DNA of 64,000 nucleotides from Alistipes sp. (GCA_017517705.1 JAFWYM010000044.1:1-64000), one strand, 5' to 3'. Shown: positions 24,962-34,652, counted from the first letter of the stretch. Notes: generated from the sequence alone by a model not told the origin. Numbers and translations are program-made.

Positions 24962-24997
24962 AAGGGGATGACTAAAAAGTAATTTAGTCATCCCCTT
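24962..24997. terminator. Bidirectional terminator, repeat-family copy 2
   Basis: A perfect 15-bp stem, 24962-24976 with 24983-24997, loop AAGTAA. It lies between the convergent obgE and lipoprotein A genes and is the most perfect copy of the TGACTAAAAAGTAAyTTAGyCA family. Confidence 0.85.
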
Positions 24998-25021
24998 GCT
25001 GTTGGGAAATTGAATTAGGGA

Positions 25022-26284
25022 CTACATACCGGTACGATCCAATAATTCAACAAGGCTGCAGTGGCACGTGCCAACAACCTTGTGTCCACGGTCATCTACG
25101 ACATCGACTTTGACGATAGCCTCCGTTGTGTTGTGGCGCTCGATAGATACGCTACCACCAACGAAGGGAGCCTGTATGGATGTGAAAGAGGCCTTCTCCA
25201 AGGGTAGATACCACGAGCCCGAGAAGTTAAGCTCCTCGTCCAACCTACCCGGCTTAAAGGTACCAGCGGCAAACGTTGCATCCTCATCGCATACAAATGA
25301 GCGATAAAGGAGCTCATCATTGTAGGATACATCATCGACAGCAACCGTAAAACGGAAGAAGTCGCCCTCCGACATATCTTGCTTAGCCATAAAGCGCACA
25401 TCCCAGCTACCATTGCCTACGCCATAGGCGTCACCATCGTATATAAGAAGCATATATCCATTCTCGATATCGAAGCTATAATCCTCGGTGAGCGTACTAA
25501 ATGGGCCTGAGACAATCCTATCTAAGAACGACAATGCCAAGCTGCCGCTATATGTCACCTTGTGTACTTCGCCATTATTCAATGTTATGAGAGCCTCAAC
25601 CATATCGTTCGAGACAACGACGCGACCGCCCGTAATCTGGTGTATGGTCTGCTTGCCATCTTCATCTGAGATGACAACCTCGCTCATGTCACTTGAGAAG
25701 GTGCCTGCTTCGTATGTATTCTCCGCATCGTAGAGATACTCACCCAAGCTCAAGCGTGCGTTTGACACCGTGGGAACAGATGAGTAGATGATGAACTTGT
25801 AGTAGCTGTCACCAGAATAGTAGTCCATTTCGCCTGTTGTGCCATTCTTAGAGAGGATGACGGTATACTTATACGCATTGGGATGCGAAGCATTCTTACC
25901 CTCAAACATGCCGTTAAGCTTCGAGGCTACGAACTCCACATTAGGCTTACCCTGCTGCTCGATAACCACCTGCGCCGACTGCTTGGCATAGCTCAGCAAT
26001 ATCATCGCCATGCGCTCCTCGTCATTGTCGTTGGGGGCCACCGTGAACTTTATCTCGCGGCCCACCTCAGTGATTGTCACCCACTCGGCCTCGCATACAG
26101 CCTCAACCTTTGCATCACCCTTAGCTCCCTGGATAGCGTAGCTGATAACACCCTCACCACCCTCCTGCGAGAAGTGCATAACCTCGGATGATGTGAGCCC
26201 AAGTGTGCCCACAGCATCTTCCGTAGAGCACGAGACGGCAAATGCTGCCATCGACATTACCATAAAAATAAATACTCTTTTCAT
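25022..26284 (-). CDS. Lipoprotein A: BACON plus two recurring modules
   Basis: A 420-residue lipoprotein (Cys19). A BACON domain covers 28-112 (CEAEWVTI, VVIEQQG). Residues 117-252 form module type I (TVILSKNG, YYKF, LSLGEYLYDAE, HKVTYSG). Residues 264-413 form module type II (STLTEDYSF, GDAYG, VVDDRGHKVVG). BACON is a Bacteroidetes-associated immunoglobulin-like fold suggested to bind carbohydrate or mucin; the two other modules are not ones I can name. It starts 30 bases after the stop of lipoprotein B, so B and A form an operon. The localisation is the outer membrane or periplasm by inference; no enzymatic motif is visible. Confidence 0.85.
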   Translation of the reverse strand: MKRVFIFMVMSMAAFAVSCSTEDAVGTLGLTSSEVMHFSQEGGEGVISYAIQGAKGDAKVEAVCEAEWVTITEVGREIKFTVAPNDNDEERMAMILLSYAKQSAQVVIEQQGKPNVEFVASKLNGMFEGKNASHPNAYKYTVILSKNGTTGEMDYYSGDSYYKFIIYSSVPTVSNARLSLGEYLYDAENTYEAGTFSSDMSEVVISDEDGKQTIHQITGGRVVVSNDMVEALITLNNGEVHKVTYSGSLALSFLDRIVSGPFSTLTEDYSFDIENGYMLLIYDGDAYGVGNGSWDVRFMAKQDMSEGDFFRFTVAVDDVSYNDELLYRSFVCDEDATFAAGTFKPGRLDEELNFSGSWYLPLEKASFTSIQAPFVGGSVSIERHNTTEAIVKVDVVDDRGHKVVGTCHCSLVELLDRTGM

Positions 26285-26314
26285 ATAATAATTGTTTATG
26301 TCCTTACATCAAAA

Positions 26315-27700
26315 CTAAAGGTCGTAAGCCTGATTCTGGTAGTCTATCACCGTGCCAGAGAATGAGCCCTGTATCTTGTTACCCTTGTCGTCGATACCAT
26401 CCATCGTAATGGTGAAGATATCGCCCTCCTTGGTTATGGTAATATTACCATCAACAAAGGGTGCCCATGCTTCATTCTCACTCTTCATGCCTTTCACAAA
26501 CCATGTATGCATCTGCGTATAGTCAACACGCATATATCCCGGAGCAAAGTGGTCGGCATAACTCTCGGTCGTATGATCAGCCTTGGTGTACACTCCTACG
26601 AAGGCATCCTTATTGTCGTAGCCACCCTCAGACTTGTCGACCATAAGATCCATCATAAGGTAATCTCCCGAATAGCCACCAACAGTATTCTCTACCATGT
26701 GCAAGAACCACACATCTACACCCTTACCGAAGTAGTCACCACGATAGTAGGCATTGATTGAGCCTCCTGTGACGTTAAAGTCCACATCAGATGTCAGGGC
26801 GCTATGTACTCCATCCTCGGCTGTAGGCTCGAGGTAATCCAACGCAAGGCTTCCCTCGTACGTCACACGGTGAACCTTGCCATTCATCATGCGCACCACA
26901 GCAACAATCTTATCCTTTGTCACTGTCACCGTTGCCGAGGCTAAGTCCATATCATTGCCATTGGCATCAAGGTAGTAGCTCTGCGTGGCATCGATGGTGC
27001 CGGGCGTACACTCTCCGAACACATATACACCCTCGGGGACATAGTCTATAGGCTCAAATATAGATGACACGCCCGCGTAAAGGTCGAAGCGATACTGCGT
27101 GCCATAGGTGTCATTCTGACTCTCTGCGCCCATATCCGAGAGGATGATGTAGTAGTTGAAGCCGTATGTTGAGAGCTTACCGTAGTATGAGCCATTGAGG
27201 TAGTTTGCCCTAAACTCCACATCATACTCCGTGGCTACACCCTTTTGGCGCACAAGCACGTAGAACTTCTGCTCCTCGTACGAGACGGTGATGATCGACT
27301 CACGCTCCTGGCCTGCGCCGGGCTGCACCTTGAACTCCACAGCCTTCGACGACACGGCGATGTCCGTAATCCAGTCGGCCTCGCACGCCACCTCCGGCAA
27401 CGGATGCTTCTCATCGGGCTCATCATCGGCGGCACTATCACCCGTGAGCGGATGCTCCGTAGGGATGTCCGTATCGGGAGTTTCGTGCGCGCGCGTCTCC
27501 TCAGTGAGCGTGTAACCTATCTCGCCCATGCCGCCCTCGAACTCGAACTCCATCACGGATGCCGTTGTGAGGGTCAAGATATACTCTTTATTCGGACCCC
27601 CCGGTTTGTCGGTCGCCGAATTACCATCATTATCCTTGTCGCATGCTACGAAGAGCATCGATCCAAGCACAAATGCAAACAATGTAAAAATTCTTTTCAT
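26315..27700 (-). CDS. Lipoprotein B: expanded BACON plus two recurring modules
   Basis: A 461-residue lipoprotein starting at ATG 27700, which opens a proper signal peptide with lipobox LFVAC (Cys20); the frame is open 35 codons further upstream but that part has no signal character. A BACON domain (40-153) carries a Pro/Glu/Asp-rich insertion at about 68-100. Module type I spans 161-287 (YYIILSDMG, YRFDLY, VPEGVYVF, HRVTYEG) and type II 299-453 (SALTSDVDF, GDYFG, IDDKGNKIQG). The module order is identical to lipoprotein A, which follows 30 bases later. Confidence 0.85.
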   Translation of the reverse strand: MKRIFTLFAFVLGSMLFVACDKDNDGNSATDKPGGPNKEYILTLTTASVMEFEFEGGMGEIGYTLTEETRAHETPDTDIPTEHPLTGDSAADDEPDEKHPLPEVACEADWITDIAVSSKAVEFKVQPGAGQERESIITVSYEEQKFYVLVRQKGVATEYDVEFRANYLNGSYYGKLSTYGFNYYIILSDMGAESQNDTYGTQYRFDLYAGVSSIFEPIDYVPEGVYVFGECTPGTIDATQSYYLDANGNDMDLASATVTVTKDKIVAVVRMMNGKVHRVTYEGSLALDYLEPTAEDGVHSALTSDVDFNVTGGSINAYYRGDYFGKGVDVWFLHMVENTVGGYSGDYLMMDLMVDKSEGGYDNKDAFVGVYTKADHTTESYADHFAPGYMRVDYTQMHTWFVKGMKSENEAWAPFVDGNITITKEGDIFTITMDGIDDKGNKIQGSFSGTVIDYQNQAYDL

Positions 27701-27772
27701 TTTAGGTTTTAGTTTTTCTTTATTACACTCTTCAACAAGAGTCCTCACGAAATAAGAGAGACTCCCATAATA

Positions 27773-27780
27773 CAAATGTA
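27773..27780 (-). promoter_or_regulatory. -7 promoter box of lipoprotein B-A
   Basis: Minus-strand TACATTTG matches TAnnTTTG, 72 bases upstream of the lipoprotein B ATG. Confidence 0.5.
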
Positions 27781-27849
27781 TATATTTTTTCACAATTACG
27801 TGCATCCGACAACCAATTTTCTTTCAGATCACCCTAATTAACAAAAAAA

Positions 27850-27880
27850 CGGGCTGACTAAAAAGTAACTTAGCCAGCCC
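27850..27880 (-). terminator. Terminator of lipoprotein C, repeat-family copy 3
   Basis: Arms GGGCTGACTAA (27851-27861) and TTAGCCAGCCC (27870-27880) pair with one mismatch around loop AAAGTAAC. On the minus strand it is followed by GTTTTTTTGT. Confidence 0.8.
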
Positions 27881-27938
27881 TTGACATTCTATAGGGTCAC
27901 TCTATATATCGATAGCCACCTTAAATTAAGCTAATTGA

Positions 27939-29741
27939 TTAAGGATGAGCTATGCTACCAGTATACGTACCCTTCCATGCCGTTTCGTTATTGTCAATAA
28001 CATCGAATGTAACGACGTATCCATCAGCGGTAACTTCAACAACAACCTCACCTGACTTAAGTGATACGTAATTGATCTTACTTGATGCATCCTCACAATA
28101 ATCACGAGATGTCGTCAACTCCCAAGCACCTACGGTATAGACTGAAGCAGCCAAATCGTCCGTTTTCTTAGCTCCAACTTTGTACAAATAGAACGAACCC
28201 TCAAAACCTGATGCGTTCATCGTAAGTACCTTACAATCACCAAATGAAGAACTTACATATACTCTATCCCATGAAGTGATACCCTCATCGCCAAGCTCCT
28301 TGTACATAAAGCCCTTAACCTTACCCTCATACTTGAACTCATAGACATCGAGACCTAACTGGATAGAACCCTCGATAACCGAAGTCTCAGCCTCCAAATC
28401 GTTGGCAACCTTCACCTCGCAAATCTGAATATCTACAGCGTTAGTTGTTTCATGACGCCATGTGCTATAGCCATTCTGAGTAGAGCTATTTACAAGGATG
28501 CCTCCATTCTCAACCGAGTAGGTACCATCGGGAATATACATGGTATTCTCCTCGGTAAGCTTAATCGTAATACGGCTAGCCACCTCTTTGAGCATAGGAT
28601 CGTCCTCACTCATTATTATATCCCAAACATCTGCAGTACGAACTCTTGCCTCAAATGATACAATTTCGTACGTTTTCACTACCGGAGCCGTAGGATCAAC
28701 GAAGCCCTCGATGCTACCTGTCCAATCGATAGTGTACTTAGCACCATTAACGAGCTCGTATGAACCCTTGAGGGTGAATGTCCACTCCTCCTGGTTGAGG
28801 CCAAGCTCAAGTTCGGCAGCTGCCATCGCGGTCTTATTATCCTTGCTTACATATAGTTGCGAGTACTTAAGATCGATAGAGCCATCCTCACTGGTATACT
28901 TACCAGGTGTGAGGTAGCTGTCGTTAGCACTAACCTTGTCATACATATCGAACTCGAAACGCTGAGCGTCATCTACAAAGAGGTTGAGCACAAAGTTGCC
29001 GGCATCCATATTATTGTTGTGGCTTGCAGTAACCTTCTTGGGGACAAATGCCACAGGCTCGCCGGGGACTACGGGCACATCCTCCTTCTTAGCCTGCTTG
29101 TAGGTAACCTCGAACTTCTGCGCCTCGTAGGCTACAACAACCTTAGCCTCGCGAGCATCGCCCTCGTTAGCCTCAACAACAACCTTTACCTTCTCGCCAA
29201 CGGTAACGGTAACCCACTGAGCCTCGCAAGTAGCCTCGAGCTCTACGCCATCCTTCTTGTTCTCCAACGTGTAGGTGATCTCGAACTCGCCACCCGCAGC
29301 CGTAACGTCAACATTAGACTCAGAGGTGAGCGTCAACTTGGGCTCTGCGGGCTTAACAGGCTCCTCGCCCTTAGCCACCTGCTTGAGAGCAACCTCGAAA
29401 GACTGTGTGTCGTACTTTACAACGACCTTAGTCTCGCGTGCTTCGCCCTCGTTGGCAGCAACCGTAACAGATACCTTATCGCCTGCAACAACCTCAACCC
29501 AGTCAGCCTCGCAAGTAGCCTCGAGCTCTACGCCCTCCTTCTTGTTCTCCAGCGTATAGGTAATCTCAAATGTCTCACCCTCAGCAGCAACCTCAACCGA
29601 GGCAGCAGAGGTAAGCGTCAACACGGGATCCTTAACCGTAGGCTCATCGGGCTTAGGTGCCGGATCTGTGGTGTCATCCGAACAAGCTGCAAATGCCAAA
29701 GGCAATGCAAGCAACAGATAGAATAAATTTCTAAGTTTCAT
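27939..29741 (-). CDS. Lipoprotein C: tandem BACON plus three beta modules
   Basis: A 600-residue lipoprotein (Cys20 in FAAC). Two consecutive BACON domains (38-122 and 135-216) are close copies (ENKKEGVELEATCEADWV and ENKKDGVELEATCEAQWV). Residues 231-346 are module type III (GNFVLNLFVDD, DMYDKV, YLTPGKY, IDWTGSIEGF). Two further related modules span 357-478 and 487-598. The signal-peptide-coding DNA is nearly identical to that of lipoprotein E. There are no catalytic motifs. Likely a surface binding protein, by analogy with other BACON proteins. Confidence 0.85.
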   Translation of the reverse strand: MKLRNLFYLLLALPLAFAACSDDTTDPAPKPDEPTVKDPVLTLTSAASVEVAAEGETFEITYTLENKKEGVELEATCEADWVEVVAGDKVSVTVAANEGEARETKVVVKYDTQSFEVALKQVAKGEEPVKPAEPKLTLTSESNVDVTAAGGEFEITYTLENKKDGVELEATCEAQWVTVTVGEKVKVVVEANEGDAREAKVVVAYEAQKFEVTYKQAKKEDVPVVPGEPVAFVPKKVTASHNNNMDAGNFVLNLFVDDAQRFEFDMYDKVSANDSYLTPGKYTSEDGSIDLKYSQLYVSKDNKTAMAAAELELGLNQEEWTFTLKGSYELVNGAKYTIDWTGSIEGFVDPTAPVVKTYEIVSFEARVRTADVWDIIMSEDDPMLKEVASRITIKLTEENTMYIPDGTYSVENGGILVNSSTQNGYSTWRHETTNAVDIQICEVKVANDLEAETSVIEGSIQLGLDVYEFKYEGKVKGFMYKELGDEGITSWDRVYVSSSFGDCKVLTMNASGFEGSFYLYKVGAKKTDDLAASVYTVGAWELTTSRDYCEDASSKINYVSLKSGEVVVEVTADGYVVTFDVIDNNETAWKGTYTGSIAHP

Positions 29742-29948
29742 AATGCTAATAAATTAAAGTTATAAGTATTTAGGTAATTACATTGCATCCATCAACTCCT
29801 TCAATCGGGGGCATGACGGAGGATTACTTTCACAAAATTATTGATTTTTTCTTAAACTACACAATGTATATCGATTTTTTTTGCAAAATATGGCAATGCA
29901 ACATAGTTTATTGTTCCGCTCAACATGCTAAGGCTCAATCTTCTCGAC
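29742..29948. other. AT-rich spacer between lipoproteins D and C
   Basis: A 207-bp spacer that must hold the lipoprotein C promoter. No TAnnTTTG box or terminator hairpin was clearly seen. Confidence 0.4.
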
Positions 29949-31760
29949 CTACTCCGCATCGAAGTTGAAGCCCTCGATAGTGCCCGTCCAGTCGATATTT
30001 ATGCGCTTGCCGTACTCCGACAATATAAAGCCACGGAGTGTCGATGTGCCATCAACATTATGCGAAAGTTCGATCTCGGCATCTGCCACATTAGCGCCCT
30101 CGCCCGTGGTGACGTTAGCGACGAGATTCGACCACTTGGTGATGGTGTCGTCACTCTTACGATAGACTCCTGCCGAGAGGTAGTTATTGTTGGGGGCCAC
30201 CTTGTCCATCATATCGAGCGAGTGGTAGTTATCGCTGTCGATGTAGAGCTGTAGCTCGAAGTTACCCACATCCCACGATGCCTCTGTATAGGCCTTGACA
30301 GCCACAGGCTCGAAGGCCACAATATCGGGCTCCTCCTCGGGCTCCATATCCAGCACCACACCCTCGTAGGTAAAGTGGTAGATGCCGCCATCCTCATCCG
30401 TAAGCTCGATATCGAAGCCGTAGGTGTCGCCATCGCGTGTCACGACAACAACTCCCGACGTAAAGGCATACTCGCCCTCGGGCTCGTATACGTTCATCTC
30501 GCACGCCGAGGCTAACAATGTGTCGTTGCTGCTATCATACGTACCCGCCTGCAGCACCTTATCTGTCGCAGCACCTGCCATGACAACGCCTAACTCTATA
30601 TTCTCGGCATCATCGATAAAGGCCAAGGCGAAGTAGTTATCCGCAAGACCTATCTCGCTGCTCGGTATGCGCATAGCCGCAGCCAAAGCCTCATCCATCA
30701 CATACTCGGGCTGAGGCTCCCTCTCCGAGCGGTCGAAAATCTTCACCTCACCCTCAAATACCACCTTGTGTACCGCCTCGCCGAAGTGTACCTCGGCGAC
30801 TACGCCCTTCTCATCCACCGTCAGGGATGCCCAATCGGTATAACGAGCATCGGCATAACCCGTAGCATCGCTGTTTATGACATAATACTTTGTATAATAC
30901 GCACTTATAGTACCTGCAGCGAGCGTGTCTTTATCATCCCACAGATAGCTGCCATAGGGGAGCTGTAGCGCGGCTGTCGGGTCTACGATGTCGACGTACA
31001 AGTCGAAGGCGTAGTACGTACCATCGGCAATCTCGAAGCCATACTCATCGAGGCCCTTATCGCTGAGGTATAGATAGAAGTTGTCAGCAACACCAATGTT
31101 GAACTTGTCGCCATAATATAGGGCGTAGGCATGTTCCACTCTCCACTCCTTATCCTCGGCGGGGCGCTGCAAGACATTGGCTATGACGTGCTCGCCCGCA
31201 AATGTCACCACATGTGTCACACCCTCGACAACAGCCGTGAGCGTTGTAGACTCTGCCGTCACGACCAACTCTCCCGCCTCGAACTTAAGCTTCTTAACCA
31301 CATCGCTCTCGCCCGTTACGACATACTCCGAGCCATCTGCCGAGAATGTCCACTCGGCATAGCTATCCTCAGCATCGAGGCGATAGACACCCTCCGGCAA
31401 CGGCATATATTCGCGATACTCGCCCTCATACTTCGGGGCATATAAGTCCAAGCGATAGTATGTCGAGTTGGGACGCACATAGCCATTCTCGTCGAAGCCA
31501 TTGTCCGACATAGATATGAAGTAACAATCCGTGCCCGGGCTGTACTCGTCGCCATAATATGCACCACTCGAGTATTTCGCCTCGAAATCCACGCCTGCGG
31601 GCTCTTGGGGATCCTCGGGCTCCTCGGGCTCTTGGGGCTCCTCGGGCTCTTGGGGATTCTCGGGCGTAGGCTTATCCACCTGCGATGCAGCATCCTCGCA
31701 GCCTACCATCACAAGGCCGAGTGCTGCAACTACCAACATAAGGGAACAAATCTTTTTCAT
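29949..31760 (-). CDS. Lipoprotein D: two type I modules and type III, no BACON
   Basis: A 603-residue lipoprotein (Cys21 in MVGC). A Pro-Glu-Gln repeat linker (30-55) replaces the BACON domain. Module type I occurs twice, 58-196 (YYGDEYSPG, FISMSDNG, LPEGVYRLD, THVVTFAG) and 208-341 (YYGDKFNIG, YLSDKG, LPYGSYLW, HKVVFEG). A related module follows at 350-471. Type III closes the protein at 481-600 (GNFELQLYIDS, DMMDKV, YLSAGVY, IDWTGTIEGF). Its promoter box is at 31814-31822. Confidence 0.85.
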   Translation of the reverse strand: MKKICSLMLVVAALGLVMVGCEDAASQVDKPTPENPQEPEEPQEPEEPEDPQEPAGVDFEAKYSSGAYYGDEYSPGTDCYFISMSDNGFDENGYVRPNSTYYRLDLYAPKYEGEYREYMPLPEGVYRLDAEDSYAEWTFSADGSEYVVTGESDVVKKLKFEAGELVVTAESTTLTAVVEGVTHVVTFAGEHVIANVLQRPAEDKEWRVEHAYALYYGDKFNIGVADNFYLYLSDKGLDEYGFEIADGTYYAFDLYVDIVDPTAALQLPYGSYLWDDKDTLAAGTISAYYTKYYVINSDATGYADARYTDWASLTVDEKGVVAEVHFGEAVHKVVFEGEVKIFDRSEREPQPEYVMDEALAAAMRIPSSEIGLADNYFALAFIDDAENIELGVVMAGAATDKVLQAGTYDSSNDTLLASACEMNVYEPEGEYAFTSGVVVVTRDGDTYGFDIELTDEDGGIYHFTYEGVVLDMEPEEEPDIVAFEPVAVKAYTEASWDVGNFELQLYIDSDNYHSLDMMDKVAPNNNYLSAGVYRKSDDTITKWSNLVANVTTGEGANVADAEIELSHNVDGTSTLRGFILSEYGKRINIDWTGTIEGFNFDAE

Positions 31761-31813
31761 AGAGATATCTTTTATTATTAACCTTGCTTTTGTTTAATGC
31801 GACCATTACTATT

Positions 31814-31822
31814 GCAAAGATA
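31814..31822 (-). promoter_or_regulatory. -7 promoter box of lipoprotein D
   Basis: Minus-strand TATCTTTGC, 53 bases upstream of the ATG. Confidence 0.65.
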
Positions 31823-31901
31823 GAAAAATAATTTTAATAGACAAATTTTTCCCCTTTGGATGGGTTTTGTTTAAGATGAAGAGAAACTAAAAGCGCAGTC
31901 A

Positions 31902-31932
31902 TGGGGAGACTGGGGAGACTGGGGAGACTGGG
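31902..31932. repeat. 9-bp minisatellite upstream of lipoprotein D
   Basis: TGGGGAGAC occurs three times in perfect tandem (31902-31928), followed by a partial fourth TGGG. It is about 80-110 bases upstream of the lipoprotein D -7 box, in the spacer after lipoprotein E. The rest of 31761-32023 shows nothing beyond the promoter. Confidence 0.85.
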
Positions 31933-32023
31933 CAAAGCGCTATCAGAGAACTACCTATACTATCTATACTACCCACAATACCCACACTTAAAATCTCGCT
32001 CGCCATCAAATCTTAAAAAACAA

Positions 32024-32057
32024 CGAGGCCGACCAAAACTGCTTTTGGTCGGCCTCG
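32024..32057 (-). terminator. Terminator of lipoprotein E
   Basis: A perfect 15-bp stem, 32024-32038 with 32043-32057, loop CTGC, with GACCAAAA..TTTTGGTC next to the loop. On the minus strand it is followed by TTGTTTTTTAAG. Confidence 0.9.
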
Positions 32058-32094
32058 AAAGGTATTTACCCGTTAAGGAATGTTGTTGTAATTC

Positions 32095-34575
32095 TTATTC
32101 AACATTTATCGCTCTTGATGTACCAGTGTATTTCACACCATTTAGAACAAGATAGAATTCTACACCAGCCATTTGTATATTGACATAAGAATCGTTAGAT
32201 ACATCCGTTGTTTCTACACCATTTACCTTTACACTTGCAAAAGAACCCCATGATTGCCTGTGATAACCAGTTACAACCTCAGTTGTTTCTATTTCAATCA
32301 CCTGTGAATCATTCAGACCCGTCAATGTAAGAACACAAGTTGATGTGTTGTAAGTACCGTCACATTCCCAATTCTCATAGCTTGCACCGGGGGTATCGCC
32401 GCCCTCTTCGCCGCCTTCTTCGCCGCCTTCATCCGAGCCATAGAGCTTACCCGAGATAGTACCCGTGATAGCATTGCCGGCATCGTCGTAGCTGTTGAAA
32501 GTGAAGGTGTGAGTGCCATCAGCTGCAACAGCAATAGTAACACTACCACCAGCAAGAGGTGCCATGTCGTATGTAGTCATATTCACGTACACCGAGCCAT
32601 ACCACTCTTCATCTTCAGGGTAGAAGTAACCGGGGGTAGAGGTGTATGCCTCATAGGTATCAACAAATGTATACTCTCCCGCGAAATCGGTAGCACCAGT
32701 AGGAGTGAAGATCTCCAACATTACGAATGCACCGGCCTCGTTCTCAAGATCCTCATAGATATACAATACGTAGTTGCCATCGCCATAGTCCTGACTTATA
32801 AAGGTTGCGTCTGTGATGTTGAACACAAGGTCCTCATCAAGCGTAGAGTATGACTCATCGCCGCCTTCATTGCCGCCTTCTGCCTCCTTACCTACGATAG
32901 TACCCGTGATAAAGTAGCCGGCATCGTCGACGCCATCGAAAGTGAAGGTATACGTACCATCCTCGGCAATCTCAATCTTAAGCTCAGCATCATAGATGGG
33001 AGCCATATCCTTGGTGTCGTAGTTTACATACCAACAACCATAGTACTCCTCATCATAGTCGCTATAGTAGCCCGTGAAACCAGTATAAGGCTCCTCCCAA
33101 TCGTTAATCTGGTATGTACCGGCAATGGTTGTTGCTGTAGTAGGAACCAATATGTCGAACATCATATACTCACCTGTTTCACCTGCGGCATCCTCTGATA
33201 CATATACCAAGTAGTTGTTGCAACCCCAAACATAATCGTCGCCAAGGTTATCAAGCACTACCGTAGCACCTGTAATATTTACCTCAACATCATCAGTAAG
33301 CGTAGAGATAACCTCCTCATCGCCACCTAAATTCTCTGTACAGTCTACAATAACAGGATTTAAGCCATCACATACGAGCTTATAAGGCTGACCATTTATA
33401 ACAACCTCGGCAACAAAGCCATCCGCACTAACAGTAAGTGTACCCTCTGTAATCGCCTCATCAACTTCCCAATCACCAGTGTAATAGGCGGCCGATGCTA
33501 CAACACCAACCTCGGTAGAATACTCCGCTGCAAGCGTATAAGTTCCATAGGGAACAGCTATGCCATTTGTCTTATCTATGCACTCTGTGTAGGTGTCGAA
33601 CTTATAGTAATGACCATCTTCACACTCCCAGCCTTCTTCTGTCAAACCTTTATCGCCAAGGATGATAATGAAGTTATCGGCCTCTCCAGGAGAGTAGAAA
33701 TCACCATAATAGTATAGCATAGTGTGCGATAACTCTACTACAGTAGTATCTATAGGCTTCTCAGAGCCGTTCTTAAGGGTCATAGCACCCTCGTAGGTAA
33801 CAATGTGCTCAACACCATCGATAGTAACAGTAAGAGTCAAGCCGTTCTCAGTAACAACAAGCTTACCAGCCTCAGAGTATGCAAAATCCTCAGCACCAAG
33901 AACCAAATAGCCCGTAAACTTACCGGCAGCATCGCTATTCTCCGTATCCAACGTATACTCACCCACGGGGAGTGTCATGTTCTCCTGCCACTCACCATCG
34001 TAAGCAGCAACGTAGAGGTCTACAGCATAAGCATTAGCCGTAGGATCTACATCGCCCTCAGCCGTGAAAGGCTTATCCGAAAGAGTGAAGAAGTAGTTAT
34101 CTACATCCATCTCCAACTCAGCAGCGCTAAAGTATTCACCGCCAAATGCTACAGCCGTAACTGCTACGGGCTCAGCGGGTTTCTCCGGCTCATCAGCCTT
34201 CTTTGCCTGCTTAATAACAACCTCGAATGACTCGGTGTCATACGTAACAACAACCTTTGTCTCGCGGGCATCACCCTCATTTGCAGCTACCTTGAACGTA
34301 ACCTTCTCTCCAACAGCGAGGTCGGTAACCCAATCTGCATCGCACTCTGCCTTAGGCATGGGCTGCTCCGACATGCGGGTAACCTCTACCATCTCGGCTG
34401 TGAAGCTAATCTCTCCATCGCCACCCTCTGCGGGGAACTCCATCGTTGACTCAGAGGTAAGCTTCAACTCAGCCTTATACTCGGGAGCCTTATCGGTATC
34501 GCCCGAACCCTCCTCACATGCCGCAAATACCAAAGGTAATGCAAGCAACAGATAGAATAAATTTCTAAGTTTCAT
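32095..34575 (-). CDS. Lipoprotein E: BACON, two type I, two type II, C-terminal module
   Basis: The largest of the array, 826 residues, lipobox FAAC (Cys20). Order: BACON (33-123), type I (138-267 and 282-410), type II (421-563 and 575-710), a Gly/Glu linker (711-731), and a 95-residue C-terminal module (732-826) with YENW and GVKYTGTS that recurs in lipoprotein G. The two type II copies share STL.(D)D, DMAP and DDAG..ITGT. The chain looks like a long string of beta sandwiches extending from the membrane. Its function is unknown; adhesion or glycan binding is a guess from BACON alone. It has its own promoter and terminator. Confidence 0.87.
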   Translation of the reverse strand: MKLRNLFYLLLALPLVFAACEEGSGDTDKAPEYKAELKLTSESTMEFPAEGGDGEISFTAEMVEVTRMSEQPMPKAECDADWVTDLAVGEKVTFKVAANEGDARETKVVVTYDTESFEVVIKQAKKADEPEKPAEPVAVTAVAFGGEYFSAAELEMDVDNYFFTLSDKPFTAEGDVDPTANAYAVDLYVAAYDGEWQENMTLPVGEYTLDTENSDAAGKFTGYLVLGAEDFAYSEAGKLVVTENGLTLTVTIDGVEHIVTYEGAMTLKNGSEKPIDTTVVELSHTMLYYYGDFYSPGEADNFIIILGDKGLTEEGWECEDGHYYKFDTYTECIDKTNGIAVPYGTYTLAAEYSTEVGVVASAAYYTGDWEVDEAITEGTLTVSADGFVAEVVINGQPYKLVCDGLNPVIVDCTENLGGDEEVISTLTDDVEVNITGATVVLDNLGDDYVWGCNNYLVYVSEDAAGETGEYMMFDILVPTTATTIAGTYQINDWEEPYTGFTGYYSDYDEEYYGCWYVNYDTKDMAPIYDAELKIEIAEDGTYTFTFDGVDDAGYFITGTIVGKEAEGGNEGGDESYSTLDEDLVFNITDATFISQDYGDGNYVLYIYEDLENEAGAFVMLEIFTPTGATDFAGEYTFVDTYEAYTSTPGYFYPEDEEWYGSVYVNMTTYDMAPLAGGSVTIAVAADGTHTFTFNSYDDAGNAITGTISGKLYGSDEGGEEGGEEGGDTPGASYENWECDGTYNTSTCVLTLTGLNDSQVIEIETTEVVTGYHRQSWGSFASVKVNGVETTDVSNDSYVNIQMAGVEFYLVLNGVKYTGTSRAINVE

Positions 34576-34643
34576 AATGATAAATATTTAGTTAATATAG
34601 TAAGTTTGTCTCCATCAGCACAAAAGTTGCGCACCTTTATATA

Positions 34644-34652
34644 GCAAAGTTA
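34644..34652 (-). promoter_or_regulatory. -7 promoter box of lipoprotein E
   Basis: Minus-strand TAACTTTGC, 68 bases upstream of the ATG. Confidence 0.6.

Noticed and set aside
27701..27805. Longer N-terminus for lipoprotein B
   Set aside because: It lacks signal-peptide character and covers the promoter box; the ATG at 27700 begins a normal lipoprotein signal.
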